NCBI RefSeq assembly: GCF_002019695.1
Contig: NZ_KV917376.1
Span: forward strand, 1,993,380 to 2,057,379
Reading direction: 5' to 3'
Origin: Evansella clarkii
Lineage (GTDB): Bacteria > Bacillota > Bacilli > Bacillales > Salisediminibacteriaceae
DNA: 64,000 bases
Position numbers and translations under genes: made by a program. Below are positions 49,907 to 57,820 of the stretch, piece after piece. A model generated the notes under the pieces. It made no database searches and was not told where the DNA came from. It saw only the letters and a list, made by a program, of their open reading frames with translations. Each line of letters begins with the position of its first letter. Position 1 is the stretch's first letter.

Positions 49907-50956
49907 CTATAAAATTACGCCAAATAACAGCATTACTGCTGTAAAGACTATGAGAGTCACTGTAATCATGAATGTAATAACAAACCTGGCTTTAAAGAAA
50001 GCAAACAGCATGAATGTGTTTTTCAGGTCAAGCATCGGGCCGTATACAAGAAAAGCCGTAAGGGACATATCTGTAAACTGGTTTCCGAACGAAGATGCCA
50101 CAAAGGCGTCTGCTTCTGAACAAAGAGATAATAAGTAAGCAAAAGCCATCATTACTATCGTCGAGGAATACATATTTGTACCGACGGCTTCCAGCACAGA
50201 CCTGTCGAGAAACGTCTGAAATAAGGCAGCGACAAAAGCACCAAGAATTAAATATTTCCCCATCATAAAAAATTCATCTACCGCATGGTAAAAAGTATTT
50301 CTTACCTGCCCGAAAAAGCCAGTTTTTTCTGGAGGTTGATGATGGTGGCTGTGGCTGGCCGCTGGAGCAGTTACATCGTTTCTCAGCTGGTTCGGTCTAT
50401 TTTTGAAGATGGTATAAAGAATAAAACCTATTAGTATGGAGAGAACAAACGCAAGTCCCATTCTTGAATACAAAATTATATTTGTGGGCTGGCCGCTGAA
50501 AGCAAAGTAGGTCGATGCAGCCACTACTGGATTTAAAATTGGCGCTCCTACCATAAAGACAACGCCTACATGAAGCGGCATCCCCTTTTTTATGAGCCGT
50601 CGTACAACAGGGACAATCGCGCATTCGCAAAGGGGGAGAATCGCACCCAGCATCGCAGCGGGAAACAAGGCAGCTATAGCATTCTTAGGCAGAAACCGCT
50701 GAATAGTATCTTCAGAGACGTAAATTTGAATCAGTGAAGATATAAACACTCCAAGCAGTATAAAAGGAATTGCCTCAATAACTATACTAAGAAAGATCGT
50801 ATTAACATTTATGATGGAGTCCGGGAGATTATTCAGGCGTTCACTATCGTTTAGGCGGTCGTTCATCATAAAGAGAAGCAGGAAAACGAGGAGAAGGCCG
50901 ATACCCAGTATATCTTTTCCGAATGATCTCCAAGCGGAAGATTTCATATTTTGCAT
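49907..50956 (-). CDS. YcgR-like permease (UPF0718)
   Basis: This 349-residue integral membrane protein has about eight spans. It carries repeated glycine/proline signatures typical of the UPF0718 permeases (AAMLGAILPLCECAIVPVVRRL and YLLSLCSEADAFVASSF, noted by their cysteines in PLCEC and LCSEAD), and a cytoplasmic His-rich loop (SHSHHHQPPE). ATG 50956 follows AGGAGAT; upstream frame to 51052 is unlikely. It is first in the operon with the YcgQ-like gene. Relatives include arsenical permeases, but the substrate here is unknown. Confidence 0.85.
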   Translation of the reverse strand: MQNMKSSAWRSFGKDILGIGLLLVFLLLFMMNDRLNDSERLNNLPDSIINVNTIFLSIVIEAIPFILLGVFISSLIQIYVSEDTIQRFLPKNAIAALFPAAMLGAILPLCECAIVPVVRRLIKKGMPLHVGVVFMVGAPILNPVVAASTYFAFSGQPTNIILYSRMGLAFVLSILIGFILYTIFKNRPNQLRNDVTAPAASHSHHHQPPEKTGFFGQVRNTFYHAVDEFFMMGKYLILGAFVAALFQTFLDRSVLEAVGTNMYSSTIVMMAFAYLLSLCSEADAFVASSFGNQFTDMSLTAFLVYGPMLDLKNTFMLFAFFKARFVITFMITVTLIVFTAVMLLFGVIL

Positions 50957-51191
50957 AATTTTATCTCCTGAATTCTGATAGCAGAATTTTTTCTTTAATT
51001 TTATTTGCTGGTCAAATTCTATCAAATAAAGCAGGACTGGTAAATCACTCATAGCCTTTTGTTACAAGAATGAAATGATCATGCCTTTGTGCTTTTCAAA
51101 ACAGGCTGATTAAAGGCAGATAAAAGCCTCTCCTTAAACACTTTATTACCGAGAGAAAATGTCGACACTTTATAAAAAATTTTGAAAACAC

Positions 51192-51221
51192 TTTACAAGA
51201 CAATTCCTGGGGTTATATAAT
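51192..51221 (+). promoter_or_regulatory. Putative promoter of the metal-binding lipoprotein gene
   Basis: TTTACA (51192-51197) and TATAAT (51216-51221) have an 18-base spacer. The -10 sits in GGGGTTATATAATCCC, a small inverted repeat. The 150-base leader to 51368 shows no other element. Confidence 0.45.
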
Positions 51222-51368
51222 CCCATTAGAACATAAAAAGTTTCCCTAACGCAACATTTATTTATCCAGGAAAATAATTGTCTTGGAGTTAAATGTTTGT
51301 CTTTGAGGAACTTTTTGTGGCTGCTTGCATATAAATTTTATGTAAATAAAGAACAAGGAGGATGACAA

Positions 51369-52289
51369 TTGAAGAAATTTATACAGGGGATGCTGGTCAC
51401 AGGTTCGCTATTATTGTTTGCAGGTTGCGGAACAGAGAATACAAATGATGGATCTGATGCCAGCACAGAAGAAAATGAAGAACTAATGATAACTACAAGT
51501 TTTTCCGTACTCGGTGATATTATTGGAGAGATCACGGGTGACAGGGCGTCAGTGGAATACATTGTCCCAATTGGAGAAGAACCACATGAGTATGAGCCTG
51601 TACCAAGTAACTTTGCGCGGGTAAGTGATTCAGATGTCTTCTATACTAATGGCTTAGGCCTTGAGGAATGGCTGGAAAAGATTGTTGCGAATGCTTCTGA
51701 TACTCCTATTGTAGACTTAAGTGCGGGAGTGGAGGAAATTCCTCTTGAAGGAGAAGATGCACCAGACCCCCATGCATGGCTGAGTCCAAAAAATATCAAT
51801 ATATATGTAAATAATTTATTAGAGGACCTAATTGAACGGGATCCGGAAGGTGAAGAAGAATACCGTGAGAATGCGGAAGCTTATCTGAATGAAATTGAGG
51901 AGCTTGATGAATGGATTGTGGAGCAGGTTGTTGAAATCCCGGAAGAACACAGAAAGATAATTGTTAGCGAGAATGCTTTTAAGTACTTCGGAAAAGATTA
52001 TGGCTTTGAAACGGAAGGTGTCTGGGAAATAAATTCTCATGAGGAAGGGACTCCGCAGCAGATTAACCGGATTATTGATATTGTGAGTGAAAGCGGACTA
52101 CCGGCTGTTTTTGTGGAAACGACAGTAGATAAGCGTTATATGGAAACAGTAGCTGACAACTCAGGAGTACCAATTGCAGGAGAAGTATATACTGATGCAG
52201 TTGGAGAAGAGGGGTCAGGGGCGGAAACTTATATTGATATGATACGCCATAATGTAGAAGTATTTGTTGATGGGTTAACTTCTGATTAA
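51369..52289 (+). CDS. Metal (Mn/Zn) ABC transporter substrate-binding lipoprotein
   Basis: This 306-residue cluster A-I binding protein has a lipobox (LLFAGC, cysteine at about 20). The metal ligands are those of the PsaA/MntA/ZnuA fold: histidine in EEPHEYEP, histidine in DPHAWLSP, glutamate/histidine in INSHEEGTP, and a final aspartate in YTDAVG. There is no His-rich loop, which favours manganese or general Zn/Mn over ZnuA. TTG start after AAGGAGG. No permease or ATPase gene adjoins it, so it is an orphan component. Confidence 0.85.
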   Translation: MKKFIQGMLVTGSLLLFAGCGTENTNDGSDASTEENEELMITTSFSVLGDIIGEITGDRASVEYIVPIGEEPHEYEPVPSNFARVSDSDVFYTNGLGLEEWLEKIVANASDTPIVDLSAGVEEIPLEGEDAPDPHAWLSPKNINIYVNNLLEDLIERDPEGEEEYRENAEAYLNEIEELDEWIVEQVVEIPEEHRKIIVSENAFKYFGKDYGFETEGVWEINSHEEGTPQQINRIIDIVSESGLPAVFVETTVDKRYMETVADNSGVPIAGEVYTDAVGEEGSGAETYIDMIRHNVEVFVDGLTSD

Positions 52290-52351
52290 AAATTATTAAA
52301 AAAGCATTGACTTATACTTTCTTAATGTACTATCCTTAACTTTGTCAAATA

Positions 52352-52525
52352 AATAATCCTCGTTAGGTGAGGCTCCTGTGACGGAGATACGCTGCTGCCC
52401 AAAAACGTCCAAAGACGCCAATGGGTCAACAGGAACCATCGACATAAGGTGGTTTTTAACGCAGCTGGATTTTATCCTATGCCGCACAGTGCTAAAGCTC
52501 TACGAATGGAGGAAACTAAGAAAGT
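52352..52525 (+). promoter_or_regulatory. M-box (ykoK leader) magnesium riboswitch
   Basis: The leader carries the M-box signature almost intact: CGTTAGGTGAGGCTCCTGT, GGAGATACGCTGCTGCCC, AAAGACGCCAATGGGTCAAC, CATCGACATAAGGTG, and GTGCTAAAGCTCTACGA. Magnesium binding should fold it so that the terminator at 52570-52608 forms and mgtE is switched off. It lies 240 bases before mgtE. A possible promoter is TTGACT near 52309. Confidence 0.95.
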
Positions 52526-52569
52526 AGTGTATCTATTGGATGCATTGCCTTTCTTCAGGACGGTTTATT

Positions 52570-52610
52570 AAGCCACCTTCATTTGTTGAGGGTGGCTTTT
52601 ATATTTTTGA
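52570..52610 (+). terminator. Riboswitch-controlled terminator
   Basis: AAGCCACCTTC pairs with GAGGGTGGCTTTT, followed by TATATTTTT. It is the expression platform of the M-box. Confidence 0.85.
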
Positions 52611-52699
52611 GGAAAGATGGAGGTGATGGGGAATGGGCGGCTGTTCCGATCCCAGTTCGAGGTGTATAACCTTTAAGTTTCAGAAAAATACTAAACAGC

Positions 52700-52754
52700 A
52701 TAAGGAGCCTGTTCCACATCACTTAAGAATGTGTTGATGGAACAGCCTCCTTAG
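52700..52754 (+). promoter_or_regulatory. Second leader hairpin next to the mgtE ribosome site
   Basis: AAGGAGCCTGTTCCA with CATCAC (about 52700-52720) pairs with GTGTTGATGGAACAG and CCTCCTT (about 52731-52752). The 3' arm ends in CCTCCTTA, directly followed by the ribosome site GAGGAGG. CCTCC could instead pair with GGAGG, so this may modulate translation or termination. Confidence 0.6.
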
Positions 52755-52767
52755 AGGAGGAATCAAC

Positions 52768-54132
52768 ATGGTGAGATTAAATAAACACAATCGTGCACAA
52801 TATGAAAACCATATTATTGAAGTATTAAAGCAGGGGGACAAAGATGCATTCCGTGAATCATTTTTAGAACTCCACCCTACTGATCAGGCGGATATCTTCG
52901 TTAAGCTTGAAGGTAATATGAGAAAAAGGGTTTATGAATATGTTACTCCGGAAGAATTTGCGGAGGTCTTTCAGGGGCTTGAAGTAGAAGAACAGAAGCA
53001 GACTGTACAGGAAGCGGATAAGAAATATCTTTATGAAGTTTTTAACAATATGTATGCTGATGATGTAGCTGATTTCCTTGGGGAAGTTCAGGAAAACAAA
53101 GCGCTTGAAATCCTTACTTCCATGGATCAGGAAGAAGCCGATGATGTAAAAGAGCTTCTTTCCTATGAAGATGAAACTGCCGGTGCCATAATGACAAAGG
53201 AGTTCATCAGTATTGCTTCAATGGATCGCGCCAGTGATGTCATCCAGCGCCTTCGCCAGGAAGGGCCGGATGCAGAGACAGTTTATTATCTGTACGTGGC
53301 AGATGAACGAAACAAACTCGTGGGAGTTGTTTCCCTGAGAGATCTGATTGTAGCAGATCCTGGTGAAATAGTTGAAAATATTATGAGTACCAGAGTGGTA
53401 TCTGTAACGGCAAACACGGATCAGGAAGAAGTAGCAAAGCTGATCAGAAAGTATGATTTTCTGGCAGCGCCAGTAGTAACAAATGATGGTGTACTTGTGG
53501 GTATCGTAACAGTCGACGATGTGATGGATGTTCTTGAAGATGAAGCTACAGAGGATATTGGGGAAATTACAGCAGCAAAAGGTGCTACTGACGTAAACAT
53601 TAGTTCATTTACAGCGGCAAAAAGACGTTCTCCGTGGATTATCCTCCTTATGTTTTTCGGAATGATCACAGCAGGCGTTATAGGACAGTTTGAAGAAACA
53701 TTAGAAAGTATTGTTTTACTGGCAGCATTTATTCCGTTAATTATGGATTCAGCGGGTAACACCGGTACACAGTCACTTGCTGTTATGGTACGTTCTCTTG
53801 CTACTGGATCCTTTGAGAAGAAAGGTCTTGCTCACACAATAAAAAGAGAATTCGGTACTGGCCTCATGCTTGGGCTTATCTGTGCTGCCGTTCTTATGGT
53901 TATTGTACCAATTATATATCCAGGCCAGATAATGCTTGGTTTTATTGTAGCTGTTTCTATATTCTTAACTTTAAGTATAGCAACAATTATTGGAGCCGTT
54001 GTCCCTGTTGCAATTAATAAACTTAAGCTTGACCCGGCGATTGCTTCCGGCCCTTTTATTACTACTGTCAATGATATACTCGGATTACTGATTTATTTCT
54101 CGATTGCAACTGCTTTGCTGCAATATTTATAA
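52768..54132 (+). CDS. mgtE: Magnesium transporter MgtE
   Basis: This 454-residue Mg2+ channel has an N-terminal superhelical domain (about 1-130), two CBS domains (about 135-255) that sense cytosolic magnesium, and a five-span membrane domain (about 285-454). The last contains the pore motif PLIMDSAGNTGTQSLAV and the conserved GPFITTVNDILGL. The length and domain order are complete. Control by the upstream M-box is clear. Confidence 0.97.
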   Translation: MVRLNKHNRAQYENHIIEVLKQGDKDAFRESFLELHPTDQADIFVKLEGNMRKRVYEYVTPEEFAEVFQGLEVEEQKQTVQEADKKYLYEVFNNMYADDVADFLGEVQENKALEILTSMDQEEADDVKELLSYEDETAGAIMTKEFISIASMDRASDVIQRLRQEGPDAETVYYLYVADERNKLVGVVSLRDLIVADPGEIVENIMSTRVVSVTANTDQEEVAKLIRKYDFLAAPVVTNDGVLVGIVTVDDVMDVLEDEATEDIGEITAAKGATDVNISSFTAAKRRSPWIILLMFFGMITAGVIGQFEETLESIVLLAAFIPLIMDSAGNTGTQSLAVMVRSLATGSFEKKGLAHTIKREFGTGLMLGLICAAVLMVIVPIIYPGQIMLGFIVAVSIFLTLSIATIIGAVVPVAINKLKLDPAIASGPFITTVNDILGLLIYFSIATALLQYL

Positions 54133-54147
54133 AATATATGATCATAT

Positions 54148-54186
54148 AATGAGCTGCCTGAAAACCGCGGGCAGTTCATTTTTTAT
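54148..54186 (+). terminator. Terminator after mgtE
   Basis: GAGCTGCCTG (54151-54160) pairs with CGGGCAGTTC (54168-54177), followed by ATTTTTTAT. Confidence 0.85.
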
Positions 54187-54195
54187 CCCGATGTA

Positions 54196-54330
54196 ACCGT
54201 CCGTAAAACTCCCGCCTAAAAACATGAGTGGAAGCGAAGATGTTCAGGCGGGAGATAACGGACGCTAACATCCCGATTGGTTCAACTAACAATCAGTGGG
54301 GGATGAGTAAACCCCCCCACTGATTGAAGG
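54196..54330. repeat. Two strong hairpins in the mgtE-znuA gap
   Basis: Outer arms CGTCCGT and ACGGACG (about 54196-54263) enclose CTCCCGCCT/AGGCGGGAG. Directly after, CAATCAGTGGGGG (about 54289) pairs with CCCCCCACTGATTG (to 54328). They look like a palindromic intergenic unit rather than a simple terminator. No gene lies here. Confidence 0.65.
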
Positions 54331-54358
54331 TTCACTTTATGAGAGATAATAAATTTAT

Positions 54359-54405
54359 AAATCGTAGTAATTACGGTTTACAAATCGGAACCGTTACGAT
54401 ATAAT
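54359..54405 (+). promoter_or_regulatory. znuA promoter with tandem Zur boxes
   Basis: Two Zur-type palindromes follow each other: AAATCGTAG-TAA-TTACGGTTT (54359-54379, near perfect) and AAATCGGAA-CCG-TTACGATAT (54382-54402). TTTACA (54377-54382) and TATAAT (54400-54405), 17 bases apart, overlap the second, so zinc-loaded Zur would shut the promoter. Confidence 0.92.
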
Positions 54406-54445
54406 CATTTTTGTCTAATAGAGTTATGTAGGAGAGGAGTTAACT

Positions 54446-55693
54446 ATGAAGAAATTATCTGTTTTATTTTCATTAATTTTTGCAGCTATTTTAATACTGG
54501 CAGCTTGCGGCGCAAACGAACCTGAAGAAGATGAGGTAAATAACAGCAATGTTAACGAGGAAAATAATAATGAAAACAATAACCAGGACGGAGACGTAAA
54601 TATTGATGAAACCATTAAGGTTTATACTACTCTTTATCCTTTAGAAGATTTCGCAAACCGTATTGGCGGCGAGTATGTGGAAGTAACTAATATTATACCG
54701 GCAGGTGCAGACGCACATTCCTTTGAGCCAACTGCCAATCAGATGATTGAAATTGCAGAAGGGGACTTGTTTATTTATAACGGAGCTGGGTTCGAGGCTT
54801 TTGCTGAACGAATCGAAGAAACCATTGCTTCTCATGACGTCAACATTTTAACTGCAGCTGAAGGAATAGACTTAATTGATTATCATCATGACCATGATCA
54901 CGGCCACGATCACGATCACAACCATGATCACAATGACGACCACAACCATGCTCACAATGACGACCATAATCATGATCACAATGACGACCATAATCATGAT
55001 CACAATGACGACCATAATCATGATCACAATGACGATAATAACCATAACCACAATGATGAAGATAATAACCATAATCATGGCCATAATAACAATGACGATC
55101 ACACTAACAACGATCACAACCATAATCATGAAGATGATGAAAATAATCACGGCCATGACCACGCACACGGAGATGAGGATCCACACATCTGGCTTGATCC
55201 CCTGAGAGCGATAGAAATGGCTGAAAACATCAAGGATGCACTAGTGGAATTAAATCCGGCTGCTGAAGAAACTTTTACGGAGAACTTTGAATCACTCAGA
55301 AGTGAGTTGGAAGAGCTGGACCAGGAATTTATCGAGATGTCAGAGGAAGTGTCAAATAATACAATTGTTGTTTCACATGCAGGCTATGGCTACTGGGAAG
55401 AAAGATACGGTATTCATCAAATCGGAATTGCAGGCATCTCCCCGACAAATGAACCTTCCATTCAGCAAATGCAGGATGTTATCGGGCTTATGGAAGAAAA
55501 TGATATTAACCATGTAATGTTTGAACAGAATATTCCACAGAATATTGCGCAGACAGTACAAAGTGAGACAGGATCTGAGTCTCTCTGGCTTCATAATCTC
55601 GAAACATTAACCGAGGAAGAAATTGAAGCGGGAGAAGATTACTTCTCACATATGCGCAGTAACATCGAAACATTAAGAACCGCCCTTCAGTAA
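54446..55693 (+). CDS. znuA: Zinc ABC transporter substrate-binding lipoprotein ZnuA, with long His-rich loop
   Basis: This 415-residue high-affinity zinc-binding lipoprotein has a lipobox (LILAACG). The cluster A-I fold is present, with zinc ligands in ADAHSFEP, EDPHIWLDP and VSHAGYGYW. The usual charged loop is expanded to about 95 residues (about 145-242) of almost pure His, Asp and Asn (units like HNDDHNHD), encoded by 24-bp DNA repeats. It lies under tandem Zur boxes. No permease or ATPase gene follows; these must be elsewhere. GGAGAGGAG precedes the ATG. Confidence 0.94.
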   Translation: MKKLSVLFSLIFAAILILAACGANEPEEDEVNNSNVNEENNNENNNQDGDVNIDETIKVYTTLYPLEDFANRIGGEYVEVTNIIPAGADAHSFEPTANQMIEIAEGDLFIYNGAGFEAFAERIEETIASHDVNILTAAEGIDLIDYHHDHDHGHDHDHNHDHNDDHNHAHNDDHNHDHNDDHNHDHNDDHNHDHNDDNNHNHNDEDNNHNHGHNNNDDHTNNDHNHNHEDDENNHGHDHAHGDEDPHIWLDPLRAIEMAENIKDALVELNPAAEETFTENFESLRSELEELDQEFIEMSEEVSNNTIVVSHAGYGYWEERYGIHQIGIAGISPTNEPSIQQMQDVIGLMEENDINHVMFEQNIPQNIAQTVQSETGSESLWLHNLETLTEEEIEAGEDYFSHMRSNIETLRTALQ

Positions 55694-55706
55694 TTCAAGG
55701 ATCAAA

Positions 55707-55742
55707 AAAAGCACTTCAGAATATCTCTGAAGTGCTTTTCCT
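55707..55742 (+). terminator. Terminator after znuA
   Basis: AAAAGCACTTCAGA (55707-55720) pairs with TCTGAAGTGCTTTT (55726-55739). Confidence 0.9.
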
Positions 55743-55804
55743 TTAAATGGGCTATGAATAAAGCTGGGATTATTCAATTTTTATATTTATTGTTTAGGTT
55801 ACGA

Positions 55805-56716
55805 TTAAGTTAGTGTCCCTTTTTTTCCAAGAGGCACTGTTGTATTTCTTACGGCGATATATTCAGGTCTCGGACTTGCGCCGGAGAACGGTTCTGCAAG
55901 TTTGTTTTCAACACTGTTATAAACCATGAACAGGTTGTTTCTGGGATATGGTGTTATGTTGCTTGTGGAAGCATGCATTGTGTTACATTCAAATAATGTA
56001 ATTGTACCTGCTTTTCCAGTTGCAACATCCAGGCCGCCGCCATTTTCCACCAGCCATTTCAGACTGTCGTTATCCGGCACACCAAATTTTTGAGTCTTTA
56101 AGGACTCTTTATAATGGTTTTCCGGCGTTTCACCTACACAGCTAACGTAGTAGTTTTGCGAACCGGGAACAAGCATAAGCGGTCCGTTAAATGTATAGTT
56201 GTCGGAAAGGGCGATTGACATGCTAAGTGCTCTCATTCTGGGCATGCCATCTTCTACATGCCATGTTTCAAAGTCAGAGTGCCAGTTAAATTCTTTCCCT
56301 GCAAATCCAGGCTTATAATTAATTCTGGACTGATGGATATAAACGTCGCTGCCCAGCAGGTGATTAACTATGTCCAGAAGTCGCTGGTCCTGCGCGATTT
56401 CCTTAAAGTAATTGTCGTCCTGGTCCACCGCGAATATGGATCGAATTTCATCATGATCAGGTTCGCGTATAATCTTATCTGATGAAACATCGCGGTTAGA
56501 GTCCTTCAGTTCGAAAATTGCTTTTTGCATATCAGCAACTTCATTATCAGAAAATATGTTTTCAAGTTGCAAATAACCATTTTTTTCATAAAAATTCAAT
56601 TGATTTTTCGATAACGGAGATTCATGATCTTTAGAGCGGTCAGTATGGATGACTGGGTCTTTTCTTTCTGTAATTTTCGGTTTGCTTTCAACTCGTGAAG
56701 GATAGAGGTCTTCCAT
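55805..56716 (-). CDS. ectD: Ectoine hydroxylase
   Basis: This Fe(II)/2-oxoglutarate dioxygenase converts ectoine to 5-hydroxyectoine, a compatible solute for salt and heat stress. The EctD signature [11 protein letters not shown] holds the iron ligands H146 and D148, and the third ligand H248 lies in TMHAS. The 303-residue length matches. The ectABC genes are not adjacent. TAGGAGTG precedes the ATG. No terminator is evident beyond the stop within the znuA-ectD gap apart from the shared hairpin at 55707. Confidence 0.94.
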   Translation of the reverse strand: MEDLYPSRVESKPKITERKDPVIHTDRSKDHESPLSKNQLNFYEKNGYLQLENIFSDNEVADMQKAIFELKDSNRDVSSDKIIREPDHDEIRSIFAVDQDDNYFKEIAQDQRLLDIVNHLLGSDVYIHQSRINYKPGFAGKEFNWHSDFETWHVEDGMPRMRALSMSIALSDNYTFNGPLMLVPGSQNYYVSCVGETPENHYKESLKTQKFGVPDNDSLKWLVENGGGLDVATGKAGTITLFECNTMHASTSNITPYPRNNLFMVYNSVENKLAEPFSGASPRPEYIAVRNTTVPLGKKGTLT

Positions 56717-57081
56717 TCTTCAACACTCCTAACACTAAGATTTGTAAAAATCCTGATGTAAGTCATGATAGCGTTTCAAAAATCCAGCTTTATCATTAGC
56801 CCAATAAAACAGATTACTTGGTTAGTAATCTGCTTCATACTCTCACATCCCCATTAAAATTACTTAATAAACATAATTGGCCCAAAAAACAAAAAATTTC
56901 GGGTGTCCGTTATTAAAATAAATCTTCCGGGGAAAGCCGCTTTTAAGGTTAAATTATCTCTCACGTCCTTATATACCAGAGAGTGGCTTAGTTTGCAAAT
57001 GTTGACACTCAAAAAGTGACCAGGAACATTCATATTTTTCAGGGATATGATCATCCTATGCTTGAACGGGAGGCGAAAAAA

Positions 57082-57321
57082 ATGACACAAAATAAAAAAG
57101 TCTCAAATCAGGATGCTGAGAAGGTTGCCGAAAAAACGTACCAGACAGAATATTATAATAGCAATGATGTAACTGAAAAAGGACTTGCTTTAACACATGA
57201 ACAGGTGTCAGATGATTACACAGAGGGCACAATCGACGGAAAAATTGATGAGACAGATGAGAACGGCTTTTTAAAAGAAAGCAATGGACTGGAAAGGGAT
57301 AAAGGGCGGTTTAATAAATAA
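57082..57321 (+). CDS. Small YozQ-like protein (DUF4025)
   Basis: This 79-residue hydrophilic acidic protein contains KTYQTEYYNSND, EKGLALTHEQVSDDYTEG and a C-terminal GRFNK. The pattern resembles the small B. subtilis YozQ family, whose function is unknown. ATG 57082 with GGGAGG upstream is preferred to the longer frame at 57016. It lies 21 bases before a spore protein gene, so a sporulation-related role is inferred. The 56717-57081 gap has only a small hairpin (CAGATTACT/AGTAATCTG, 56810-56832). Confidence 0.7.
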   Translation: MTQNKKVSNQDAEKVAEKTYQTEYYNSNDVTEKGLALTHEQVSDDYTEGTIDGKIDETDENGFLKESNGLERDKGRFNK

Positions 57322-57342
57322 CACACGAAACGAGGAAAAGAA

Positions 57343-57597
57343 ATGGCCCGCAGAAATAAAATTTTAGTACCTGAAGCGAGAGAAGGGCTGGATCGGCTCA
57401 AAGCGAAGGTTACTAATGCTGAGACCCCAGAAGCAGCTAAATTTGAAGCAGCCAGAGAGCATGGTATCCCGCTGAATAATGGCTACAATGGTCAGATCCA
57501 GGCGAAAGATGCAGGTAAAATTGGCGGGAGTATTGGCGGCAGCATGGTGAGAGAAATGGTAAAAATGGCTCAAAGAGAGCTTAATAAAAAACCATAA
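57343..57597 (+). CDS. Small acid-soluble spore protein, alpha/beta type
   Basis: This 84-residue DNA-binding spore protein has the alpha/beta SASP pattern: EAREGLDRLKAKV, then the germination-protease region KFEAAREHGIPLN, NGYNG, and the C-terminal GGSIGGSMVREMVKMAQREL. Such proteins coat spore DNA and are degraded at germination. The start lies 21 bases after the YozQ-like gene. A sporulation sigma-factor promoter was not located. Which ssp paralogue this is cannot be told. Confidence 0.88.
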   Translation: MARRNKILVPEAREGLDRLKAKVTNAETPEAAKFEAAREHGIPLNNGYNGQIQAKDAGKIGGSIGGSMVREMVKMAQRELNKKP

Positions 57598-57601
57598 ACA
57601 A

Positions 57602-57653
57602 CGAGGCTGTCCCAAAAGGTCGCTAAATTGCGACCTTTAAAGGACAGCCTCTT
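57602..57653 (+). terminator. Terminator after the spore protein gene
   Basis: GAGGCTGTCC (57603) pairs with GGACAGCCTC (to 57652), enclosing AAAGGTCGC/GCGACCTTT. A T-rich tail follows. GAGGCTGTCC-type hairpins recur in this genome region. Confidence 0.88.
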
Positions 57654-57706
57654 TCTTACCTTTAGTCAACGCATTTTTGTTAATTTCTTTTACATTTCAT
57701 TTTTGA

Positions 57707-57740
57707 GTGTAGGAGGAAGGGGGACCCCTTCCTCCTACAC
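57707..57740. repeat. 16-bp perfect inverted repeat beside the IS110 gene
   Basis: GTGTAGGAGGAAGGGG (57707-57722) and its exact complement (57725-57740) are separated by two bases. It lies 80 bases past the IS110 transposase stop. It may be a terminator on the minus strand or a structural end of the insertion. Confidence 0.7.
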
Positions 57741-57820
57741 CCAAGTTTTTGTATCACAAAAAGACCTTACGCTTTCCTGTTTTTCGAAAGGTCAATGTGC
57801 TATAGTTGAATCAAACTTCG

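Noticed and set aside
54872-55186. Antisense Ile/Val/Met-rich frame opposite znuA
   Set aside because: It is the mirror of the His/Asp codon repeats in znuA, without a ribosome site.
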